Positions 1 to 5,478 of a DNA stretch of 8,063 bases are shown here, one piece after another. Position 1 is the first letter of the stretch, and each line of letters starts with the position of its first letter. The position numbers and the translations under genes are program-made. The stretch lies in the NCBI GenBank assembly GCA_017416885.1, contig JAFQAM010000383.1, forward strand, positions 1 through 8,063, written 5' to 3'. Origin of the DNA: Clostridia bacterium (lineage in GTDB: Bacteria > Bacillota > Clostridia > Oscillospirales > CAG-272). The notes beneath the pieces are model-generated. The model saw nothing but the letters and a program-made list of their open reading frames with translations, did no database searches and was not told the DNA's origin.

Positions 1-21
1 CAGGGGACGGGGGCGTGTCCG
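1..21. repeat. 21-bp direct repeat, left copy
   Basis: A G-rich 21-bp sequence beginning CAGGGGACGGGG and ending GTGTCCG is repeated exactly at 151-171. It contains GGAC and GTCC as short inverted ends. The two copies bracket the mini-hairpin array at 30-148. It is richer in G and C than the neighbouring genes. It resembles the short G-rich interspersed repeats seen in many Clostridia genomes, some of them mobilised by IS200-like (REP-associated) transposases. That link is an inference, since no transposase is in view. Confidence 0.8.
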
Positions 22-29
22 AAATCATT

Positions 30-148
30 TTCGCATTTGGCGAATGACATACAACCTGACGGTTGATGATATGCACCCTTCGGGCGATGATATGCAATGA
101 TTTGCATTGATGATATACACGCATTCTGCGTGATTTTGCCTGCGGCAA
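30..148 (+). repeat. Array of six mini-hairpins with about 22-bp period (left array)
   Basis: Six short palindromes follow one another. They are 30-44 (TTCGC/GCGAA, loop ATTTG), 52-65 (CAACC/GGTTG, loop TGAC), 74-86 (CCC/GGG core, loop TTC, one mismatch before the outer C-G pair), 95-109 (CAATG/CATTG, loop ATTTG), 118-132 (CACGCA/TGCGTG, loop TTC) and 136-148 (TTGCC/GGCAA, loop TGC). The spacers are near-identical 8-mers (ATGACATA, ATGATATG twice, ATGATATA), and unit starts are 22, 22, 21, 23 and 18 bases apart. Stem sequences differ from unit to unit but stay self-complementary, so pairing rather than sequence appears to be conserved. The array lies downstream of the beta-mannosidase gene, in its 3' direction. 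No coding sequence fits it. The function is unknown. A related array in opposite orientation is at 4120-4240. Confidence 0.75.
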
Positions 149-150
149 GA

Positions 151-171
151 CAGGGGACGGGGGCGTGTCCG
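151..171. repeat. 21-bp direct repeat, right copy
   Basis: This is an exact copy of the sequence at 1-21 and closes the mini-hairpin array. The ten bases after it (GCGTGATTTT, 171-180, sharing one base with the repeat) also occur at 128-137 in the last complete part of the array. That suggests local duplication or repeated insertion of the same module. Confidence 0.8.
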
Positions 172-236
172 CGTGATTTTCGGTATGTCGAGGACGCCAT
201 CCCCTACAAAACGGTGAAATTCAAGCTTCGCTTTTA
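172..236. other. Gene-free GC-richer segment, possible interspersed repeat remnant
   Basis: Between the right 21-bp repeat and the beta-mannosidase stop codon lies a stretch with a run reading GTCGAGGACGCCATCCCCTA. No open frame with a ribosome binding site is visible, and there is no stem followed by a T-run that would mark a terminator for the minus-strand gene. Its composition matches the flanking G-rich repeat better than the AT-rich genes, so it may be a remnant of a dispersed repeat. This is a weak inference. Confidence 0.3.
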
Positions 237-2633
237 TTATTTACTAATATCATAAACAGACATAGTCTTAATCTCGCTTAGTAGCTCCTCGGCGCTAAGC
301 TCGGTTTTTGCAAAAACAGTGTAGGGAGTGTCGCTTATTAAATCAAAATAGTTGTCGCTCAGCGCAATATCGTGGTTTTTAAAGGACACCTCAACATTTT
401 TTGCAAATGCGCTTGCTTTTAGTGAAATTTGTGCAACACCATTTTCCTTTTTAACGCTTACTGAAATATTAGGATTTAAAAATTTAAAATGCTTAGGCGG
501 AGTGCCAAGCTCTGTATTTCTTGCTAAAATTTCGTTATTTTCGTTATATAGCTCACAATAGAAATATGTATCACGGCTATTTTCAATCAAATCACTTCCG
601 TATGCGCAAGCATCACTTGATGTAAGTGAGGAAACGAACACATCCTTTTTATCCTCAAAAATTACGGTAAGGTCATTTTTTATAATTCCAACCTTAATAT
701 ATCCCTTAAAGTCGCTTAATGTTTCGTTGGCGATATTTATTGTGATTTTGCCATTTTCGTTAAATAAGCCAAGAGATACTCCCTGATAGAATTTTTTAGC
801 AAAGTAGTGAAGCGCCTTGTATCTGCCGTAATAGTCAATGCTTGACCATGATGCAACAGGCCAGCAGTCATTTAACTGCCAATAAACAGAGCCCATTGTA
901 TAACCGCGGCATCTTCTGAAATGCTCAACACCGTACTTAATGGCGTTTGCCTGATTTAGCTGTGAAGCGTAAACGATGGCCTCTAAGGTGGTTGGAATTA
1001 AATATTGATCAGCTAAATATTTCATTATCTTAACATTACCGCCACAGCTCTTTTGGTGAGATTCCATGGTGTAGGAAACTAAATTTCGCTCGTTTTCAGG
1101 GCAAAAGCTGTAAACCGTCTTTATATTTGGTAAGCTTTCATATCCATATTCGGAGCAGAAGCGGAATTTGTGCTTTCTATATTCATCAAATCCACAATTT
1201 CCGTGCCAAACATCCCAAAAATGCACATCTCCACGATTATGAGCGTTGGGATTATCAAAATTACCCCCAGATGTTGGACTTGATGGAATGTAATCATACT
1301 GCTTAGCATGCTCAGCGCATATTTTTGGCAAAATGCTTTCGTATAATTCAAGGTAGTCCTTACGAACTAACATGTCATTTCCATCAGCGCATGGCCAGTC
1401 TAAAACAGCTAACTCCATTTCGTTGTTACCGCAAAGAAGTCCAAGGGACGCGTGATGTCTTATTCTTTTAATATTGTATATGGCTTCAGCAGTAAATTGT
1501 TCCACAAATTCCTCTCTTAACCATACATTAGCGCACGCCACCATAAAGTCCTGCCAGATTAAAAGACCGTATTTGTCGCATAAATCGTAAAAATAGTCGT
1601 GGGGATAGAAAGCGCCACCCCAAACTCTTATACAGTTAAAGTTGGCAAAAATGCAGTCCTTAACGATTTTTTCAAGCCTTTCATTTGTCATTCGTGATGG
1701 TAGGCTATCAATCGGCACAAAATTTGCGCCCATTGCAAAAATCTTAATGTTATTTACCTCAAAGCAAAATTCTTGACCGTATTCATCATTCTCGCGGCAT
1801 AGCTTAACTGTTCTTAAACCGATTTTCTTTGATACTGTGTCGATTAAATCGCTATTTTTATAAAGCTTAAATGTAATATCGTATAGATTTTGCTCTCCGT
1901 AGCCATTAGGATACCATAGCTTAGGATTTTCAATTTTTATTTGTCCCTTGTTGTTTTCAAGGCAAATGCTTTGACCGTCAATTTCGCATAAAATATCTAA
2001 ATTATTCACACAGTGCTTGGTATTTACAGTTAAATCAAGAGTAACTGTGTTATTTTCGTGGCGCTGAAGTATTTCAAAATCTTCAATTTTGTCAACATCA
2101 TAAGCGCACACCTCAACATCACGGAAAATACTTATATTAGGTAATTTTGGCGCCCAGTCCCAACCCGACATATAAAACGCTTTTCTTAGATGGCAAGCGC
2201 CTACGGTTGAGCCACCGTCCATATATAAATGATGATTATTTTCCATTTCGTAAAAGTAATTTACAGGGGACTTAAATTCAAGGCGAAGTGTGTTATTTTC
2301 CTTAGCCAAGGACTTAATATCGTACTCGTATTTACGGTGCATATTCATAACATGGTCAATAAATGTGCCATTTACAAATATATCGCAAATAGTGTCAAGA
2401 CCGTAAAAAATCAAGTCGATTTTTTCTTTATTTAGCTCGTTTTCACTTAAAGCAAACTCAGTATAAAAGGTGCAGTCCTTTTTTGAATATTCAAATAGAG
2501 CTTCCTCATTTGTGCCATAGTATGGCTCATCTATATAACCGTGGTTTAAAAGCACGCTATACATATCGCATGGCACAGTACATTCAAGACCGCGGTAATT
2601 TTCATAATCCATTTTAAAGTTAGTAATTTTCAT
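237..2633 (-). CDS. Beta-mannosidase, glycoside hydrolase family 2
   Basis: This 798-residue enzyme should remove beta-1,4-linked mannose from the non-reducing end of manno-oligosaccharides. There is no signal peptide, so it probably acts in the cytoplasm. The order is that of GH2 mannosidases: an N-terminal sugar-binding fold (about 10-175) with GWDWAP at 157-162, an Ig-like domain (about 180-275), a TIM barrel (about 285-620) and a C-terminal beta-sandwich. Visible active-site motifs are RVWGGAFYP (336-344), CGNNE (401-405, E405 as acid/base), FCSEYGYES (492-500, E495 as nucleophile) and YWQLNDCWP (584-592) followed by SWSSIDYYGRYKAL. The length is close to the family norm of roughly 800-900. 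The start is supported by AGGGGG five bases upstream. The gene is divergent from melA across 140 bp, fitting joint control for galactomannan use. The family call is firm; the exact substrate is inferred. Confidence 0.95.
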   Translation of the reverse strand: MKITNFKMDYENYRGLECTVPCDMYSVLLNHGYIDEPYYGTNEEALFEYSKKDCTFYTEFALSENELNKEKIDLIFYGLDTICDIFVNGTFIDHVMNMHRKYEYDIKSLAKENNTLRLEFKSPVNYFYEMENNHHLYMDGGSTVGACHLRKAFYMSGWDWAPKLPNISIFRDVEVCAYDVDKIEDFEILQRHENNTVTLDLTVNTKHCVNNLDILCEIDGQSICLENNKGQIKIENPKLWYPNGYGEQNLYDITFKLYKNSDLIDTVSKKIGLRTVKLCRENDEYGQEFCFEVNNIKIFAMGANFVPIDSLPSRMTNERLEKIVKDCIFANFNCIRVWGGAFYPHDYFYDLCDKYGLLIWQDFMVACANVWLREEFVEQFTAEAIYNIKRIRHHASLGLLCGNNEMELAVLDWPCADGNDMLVRKDYLELYESILPKICAEHAKQYDYIPSSPTSGGNFDNPNAHNRGDVHFWDVWHGNCGFDEYRKHKFRFCSEYGYESLPNIKTVYSFCPENERNLVSYTMESHQKSCGGNVKIMKYLADQYLIPTTLEAIVYASQLNQANAIKYGVEHFRRCRGYTMGSVYWQLNDCWPVASWSSIDYYGRYKALHYFAKKFYQGVSLGLFNENGKITINIANETLSDFKGYIKVGIIKNDLTVIFEDKKDVFVSSLTSSDACAYGSDLIENSRDTYFYCELYNENNEILARNTELGTPPKHFKFLNPNISVSVKKENGVAQISLKASAFAKNVEVSFKNHDIALSDNYFDLISDTPYTVFAKTELSAEELLSEIKTMSVYDISK

Positions 2634-2638
2634 AAAAT

Positions 2639-2660
2639 CCCCCTAAAAAGTTATATTATA
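2639..2660 (-). promoter_or_regulatory. Beta-mannosidase -10 element and ribosome binding site
   Basis: Read on the minus strand, TATAAT (2660 down to 2655) is followed by AGGGGG (2644-2639), five bases before the ATG at 2633. This would give a very short leader of about 15 bases. No good -35 box lies 16-18 bp upstream of TATAAT, so the promoter assignment is weaker than that of the ribosome binding site, or it depends on an activator. Confidence 0.5.
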
Positions 2661-2707
2661 AGTTTATCATAAAAGAAAAAATATATCAAGAAAAATTCAT
2701 TCTGCGA

Positions 2708-2736
2708 TTGAAAAAATATACAATTAATGATATAAT
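2708..2736 (+). promoter_or_regulatory. melA promoter, sigma-A type with extended -10
   Basis: TTGAAA (2708-2713) and TATAAT (2731-2736) are separated by exactly 17 bp, and TG one base before TATAAT makes an extended -10. Transcription would start near 2743, leaving a leader of about 30 bases that contains AAGGAG at 2761-2766. This is one of the best-matching promoters in the window. Confidence 0.8.
2718..2729 (+). promoter_or_regulatory. Candidate operator in the melA promoter spacer
   Basis: The 12-mer ATACAATTAATG lies between the -35 and -10 boxes of the melA promoter and occurs again, exactly and in the same orientation, at 5254-5265 beside the araC promoter. A bound regulator at this position could control melA and possibly the divergent beta-mannosidase gene. 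In AT-rich DNA a chance 12-mer match is possible, so this is a hypothesis. Confidence 0.35.
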
Positions 2737-2773
2737 CAAGCTGTAATACTATAAGGCGATAAGGAGAAAACAA

Positions 2774-4093
2774 ATGAAGGTAACATTTATGGGTGCGGGA
2801 AGCACCATATTTTCCAAAAATGTGCTTGGCGATACAATGCTTTGCGATGCTTTTCACAATTGTGAAATTGCGCTATACGATATTGACGGGCAAAGACTTG
2901 ATGAGTCATATCTCTTAATTACAAAAATGAATGAATCTATTAACGAGAGTAGAGCGACCGTTAAAAAATATCTTGGCGTTGAGCAAAGAAAAGACGCATT
3001 AAGAAACGCAGACTTCGTTGTAAACGCAATACAGGTTGGGCTTTATGACCCCTGTACAATTATTGACTTTGAAATCCCGAAGAAATACGGACTTCGCCAA
3101 ACAATCGGCGATACTCTCGGTATAGGCGGTATTTTCAGAGCGCTTCGTACAATCCGCGTATTAAAGGATTTTGCAAAGGATATTGAAGAGGTTTGCCCTA
3201 ATGCATGGTTTTTAAACTACACAAATCCAATGGCTATGCTTACAGGCTATATGCTTCGCTACACCAAGGTTAAAACCGTAGGACTTTGTCACAGTGTACA
3301 GGGATGCTCAAGAGGCCTTCTTAAATCCCTTGGCATGGAGGATAAATTAGAGGGTAGGCTTGAAAAAATTGCAGGCATAAACCATATGGCGTGGCTCCTT
3401 GAAATTACCGATAAGGACGGAAACGACCTTTATCCCGAAATCAGAAAGCGTGCAAAAGAGAAGAATAAAAACGAAAAGCATTGGGATATGGTTAGATACG
3501 ACTATATTGATAAATTGGGCTACTATTGTACTGAATCAAGCGAGCATAACGCAGAATATAATCCGTTCTACATAAAAGCGGGCAGAGAGGACCTTATCGA
3601 AAAATTCAATATTCCTCTTGACGAGTATCCGCGCCGTTGCGTAAATCAAATTGCAGGCTGGCAAAAGCAATACGAAGCGCTTATGTCGGGAGAAAAGGTT
3701 GAGCATACCCGTTCACAAGAATACGCATCATATATTATGGAAGCAATTTACACAAATAAGCCATACACCATCGGCGGAAATGTGCTTAATCACGGTGTTA
3801 TTCCAAACCTTCCGTATGAAGCTTGCGTTGAGGTGAAATGCTTGGTTGACGGCGAGGGCATCCATCCAACATATGTAGGTGAGCTTCCTTTACAGCTTGC
3901 TGCAATGAACTCATCAAACATCTATCCTCAAATGCTCACTATTGAAGCCGCCCACGAAATGTCAAGAGAAAAGGTGTATCAAGCCGCAATGATGGATCCG
4001 CACACAGGAGCGCAGCTTTCAACCGATGAAATCGTAGCAATGTGCGATGAGCTAATCGAAGCCCACGAAAAAGCAGGGTATCCTGTTTTTTAA
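2774..4093 (+). CDS. melA: Alpha-galactosidase, glycoside hydrolase family 4 (MelA type)
   Basis: This 439-residue protein should hydrolyse terminal alpha-galactose (melibiose, raffinose-type sugars, galactomannan side chains). GH4 enzymes use NAD+ and a divalent metal (usually Mn2+) in a redox-elimination mechanism. The N-terminal Rossmann fold shows GAGSTIF (7-13) and ALYDID (33-38). Family motifs follow: QTIGDTLGIGGIFRALRTI (109-127), NYTNPMAM (148-155), GLCHSVQG (170-177, C172 a likely metal ligand), GINHMAW (201-207, H204 likewise), SSEHNAEY (255-262) and AAMMDPHT (404-411). These match E. coli MelA closely and distinguish it from phospho-glycosidase members of GH4. Its length is normal for the family. 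The start is fixed by AAGGAG seven bases upstream. With the divergent beta-mannosidase it suggests galactomannan degradation. It is cytoplasmic, with no signal peptide. Confidence 0.93.
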   Translation: MKVTFMGAGSTIFSKNVLGDTMLCDAFHNCEIALYDIDGQRLDESYLLITKMNESINESRATVKKYLGVEQRKDALRNADFVVNAIQVGLYDPCTIIDFEIPKKYGLRQTIGDTLGIGGIFRALRTIRVLKDFAKDIEEVCPNAWFLNYTNPMAMLTGYMLRYTKVKTVGLCHSVQGCSRGLLKSLGMEDKLEGRLEKIAGINHMAWLLEITDKDGNDLYPEIRKRAKEKNKNEKHWDMVRYDYIDKLGYYCTESSEHNAEYNPFYIKAGREDLIEKFNIPLDEYPRRCVNQIAGWQKQYEALMSGEKVEHTRSQEYASYIMEAIYTNKPYTIGGNVLNHGVIPNLPYEACVEVKCLVDGEGIHPTYVGELPLQLAAMNSSNIYPQMLTIEAAHEMSREKVYQAAMMDPHTGAQLSTDEIVAMCDELIEAHEKAGYPVF

Positions 4094-4117
4094 GGAAAAC
4101 ATTTTCCTTAAAAAACA
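4084..4117. repeat. Perfect 16-bp inverted repeat spanning the melA stop codon
   Basis: Two 16-base arms (4084-4099 and 4102-4117) pair perfectly around a two-base centre. The last codons and the TAA stop of melA lie inside the left arm. The stem has outer A/T tracts and an AAGGAAAA/TTTTCCTT core. It is followed by AAC rather than a T-run, so it is not a standard intrinsic terminator, though it could protect the 3' end of the mRNA. It abuts the mini-hairpin array that starts at 4120. Confidence 0.7.
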
Positions 4118-4119
4118 AT

Positions 4120-4240
4120 CACGCGTAGCGTGTATGTAATCAATGCATCGCATTGTATGGAATCCGTACAAGGTACGGAATGTAATCACAGCAAATCTGT
4201 GCATGTAACCGCGCAGCGTGTATGTAATTGCATCACAAAC
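4120..4240 (-). repeat. Array of mini-hairpins with about 22-bp period (right array)
   Basis: Four intact palindromes and two decayed ones follow each other. They are 4120-4132 (CACGC/GCGTG, loop GTA), 4141-4155 (CAATGC/GCATTG, loop ATC), 4163-4179 (TCCGTAC/GTACGGA, loop AAG), 4187-4201 (CACAG/CTGTG, loop CAAAT), 4208-4220 (only a CGC/GCG core still pairs) and a degenerate unit from 4229. Spacers are variants of TATGTAAT, and unit starts are 21, 22, 24, 21 and 21 bases apart. Read on the minus strand, spacers (ATTACATA) and stems (CACGC, CAATG, and an ATTTG loop) resemble those of the array at 30-148. The two therefore appear to be the same family in opposite orientation. The function is unknown. 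No gene is visible here. Confidence 0.7.
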
Positions 4241-4245
4241 AGCGC

Positions 4246-4273
4246 TTGAAAAAATAAATTCATATGCTAAAAT
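4246..4273 (+). promoter_or_regulatory. Candidate promoter just upstream of a terminator
   Basis: TTGAAA (4246-4251) and TAAAAT (4268-4273) are 16 bp apart, with an extended -10 TG at 4265-4266. The 13 bases TATGCTAAAATAA (4263-4275) recur exactly at 7510-7522 in the promoter of the GH3 gene. Transcription from here would start near 4280 and meet the terminator at 4297-4335. No plus-strand gene follows, so the product would be a very short RNA or the promoter may be a relic. Confidence 0.45.
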
Positions 4274-4296
4274 AAAACTATAATTTTATATAAATC

Positions 4297-4335
4297 CCTT
4301 GGAGTGTCTTTTATCGACACTCCAAGGCGTTTTTT
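4297..4335 (+). terminator. Intrinsic terminator downstream of melA
   Basis: A perfect 12-bp stem (4297-4308 with 4316-4327) around a seven-base loop is followed by CG and six T residues (4330-4335). It lies about 200 bases after the melA stop and before the convergent araC gene. It is a strong Rho-independent terminator for plus-strand transcription. The opposite strand has only a weak T-rich tail, so bidirectional use is uncertain. The remaining 87 bases to the araC stop hold nothing recognisable. Confidence 0.9.
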
Positions 4336-4422
4336 ATATTTGTAGTTGTAAAGTCTTACTTTTATATTGCTACGGTGGATATACCAATGTTGTTTAGCAT
4401 TCAAAAAACGATTTTAGCTAAA

Positions 4423-5199
4423 TCAGCAACATCTTGTAACATCGCGATTTCTGTATTCTGTTGGCGTTATTCCCATTATTGATTTAAAGTTTCTGTTGAA
4501 GCTTCTTAGACAGTCAAAGCCACATTCGCAAGCTATATCAAGCACGGTGCGATTTGTGTTCAGCAAAAGATAACACGATTCATTTATACGGCAACGGCAT
4601 ACATATTCGGTGTAGCTGATGCCTATGACCTTGAGAAAAAGCTGCGATAAATAAGCATAATTATAGTTAATTTCTTTTGCTAATTCGTGAAGAGAGCATT
4701 CCTTTTTATAGTTTTCAGAAACAAAGTTGAAAATTTTGAAAATCAGGTTATTATTATTCTTGGATTTTATGTATTCTGCGGTGCTATCGAATTCACTGCA
4801 AATAGAGTATAACAGTCCCTTTAATTCTATTGTGGTTTTATTTTTTTTAAAGTTAGTAATTCTGTTAATGAAAAAGCTATCTAAATTAAACTTATTGTTC
4901 TTAGGTACATAGCCCTCGTAGCTTTGGCTAAAGGCTTTTACAAGCTGCTGTGGAAAAATCAAAGCAGCAAGCTCGGAATTCTCATAGCTTTTTGTTTGGT
5001 GAAGCTGGTTTGGAAATACCAAAACGCATTCGTTTCCGCAGACAGTGTACTTCTTTTCTCCTACTATTACTTCAGATTCGCCTTTTGCAGCTACTATTAA
5101 TTCAAAGCTATTGTGGATATGTGCAGGAATATTAAGATTAGTATTGCGCCAAAGAACCGCCTCATTTGAAAGCATTGAGTGATAGATTTCGTATATCAT
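4423..5199 (-). CDS. AraC-family transcriptional regulator
   Basis: This 258-residue DNA-binding regulator has an N-terminal cupin-like ligand domain (about 15-95), with PAHIHNSFEL at 25-34 and FPNQLHQ at 62-68. The C-terminal AraC domain carries two helix-turn-helix units. The first is around 169-195 (SLHELAKEINYNYAYLSQLF) and the second around 218-250 (VLDIACECGF, then FNRNFKSIMGITPTEYR, the typical family signature). Length and order are those of small AraC/XylS sugar-responsive regulators. The start is supported by AAGAGG five bases upstream. The gene is convergent with melA and divergent from the LRR-protein operon. A role in controlling the mannan/galactoside genes is likely from context but not shown; the ligand is unknown. 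A 12-mer beside its own promoter recurs in the melA promoter, hinting at a shared operator. Confidence 0.9.
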   Translation of the reverse strand: MIYEIYHSMLSNEAVLWRNTNLNIPAHIHNSFELIVAAKGESEVIVGEKKYTVCGNECVLVFPNQLHQTKSYENSELAALIFPQQLVKAFSQSYEGYVPKNNKFNLDSFFINRITNFKKNKTTIELKGLLYSICSEFDSTAEYIKSKNNNNLIFKIFNFVSENYKKECSLHELAKEINYNYAYLSQLFLKVIGISYTEYVCRCRINESCYLLLNTNRTVLDIACECGFDCLRSFNRNFKSIMGITPTEYRNRDVTRCC

Positions 5200-5235
5200 A
5201 TAAGCCTCTTAATAAAAAATAGATTTTGTATTGCT

Positions 5236-5244
5236 ATTATACCA
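5236..5244 (-). promoter_or_regulatory. araC extended -10 promoter element
   Basis: On the minus strand the sequence reads TGGTATAAT, a consensus extended -10, 37 bases before the start codon. The position 17 bp upstream (5259-5264) has only a poor -35 match, which is common for extended -10 promoters and for promoters that need an activator. Confidence 0.65.
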
Positions 5245-5253
5245 TAGATAATG

Positions 5254-5265
5254 ATACAATTAATG
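5254..5265 (+). promoter_or_regulatory. Candidate operator overlapping the araC -35 zone
   Basis: ATACAATTAATG is an exact copy of the 12-mer at 2718-2729 in the melA promoter. Here it covers the -35 zone of the araC promoter, where a bound regulator could mediate autoregulation. The match could be chance in AT-rich DNA. Confidence 0.35.
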
Positions 5266-5314
5266 CTTTCAGAAAAAAATACTGAATAATGTCTATATTT
5301 CGCATACATATGTC

Positions 5315-5343
5315 TTGATAGACTGACAAAAGTTCTGTATCAT
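5315..5343 (+). promoter_or_regulatory. Possible promoter of the LRR-protein operon
   Basis: TTGATA (5315-5320) and TATCAT (5338-5343) are spaced by 17 bp. Transcription would start near 5350, giving a leader of about 130 bases. The leader contains a perfect 12-bp palindrome (AAATTGCAATTT, 5393-5404) and GAGGTT/AACCTC arms (5358-5363 and 5413-5418) that could enclose it. The boxes are imperfect, so this is tentative. Confidence 0.35.
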
Positions 5344-5478
5344 AATATTGAGAAAACGAGGTTGATACCACTAATACGGATTTAAATAGTTAAAATTGCA
5401 ATTTGATGAAGGAACCTCTGTGCGATTTTGTCAAAAGGCTTTTTATATCACAGAATATATTTGAAAAGGAGAAAAACA

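Noticed and set aside
30..148. CRISPR array
   Set aside because: The constant part is only about 8 bases and the variable part is a palindrome, with a 22-bp period. This is the opposite of CRISPR repeats, and no cas gene is present.
1..171. Insertion sequence with the 21-bp repeats as its ends
   Set aside because: The 129 bases between the copies encode nothing, and the copies are direct, not inverted. It is a non-coding composite repeat at most.
2651..2857. 68-codon minus-strand frame across the melA start
   Set aside because: It overlaps the melA promoter and coding start antisense, has low-complexity composition and is not preceded by a ribosome binding site.
4120..4240. Integron attC sites or tandem terminators
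   Set aside because: Stems are 5-7 bp with tiny loops, without attC core sites and without T-runs after the stems. No integrase gene is in view.
4387..4485. Short plus-strand reading frame of about 31 codons after the melA terminator
   Set aside because: It has no ribosome binding site, lies mostly antisense to the end of araC, and has no recognisable features.
5428..5478. In-frame TTG extension giving the LRR protein 17 extra N-terminal residues
   Set aside because: It has no ribosome binding site. The ATG at 5479 has AAAAGGAG at the right distance and begins directly with a normal signal peptide.
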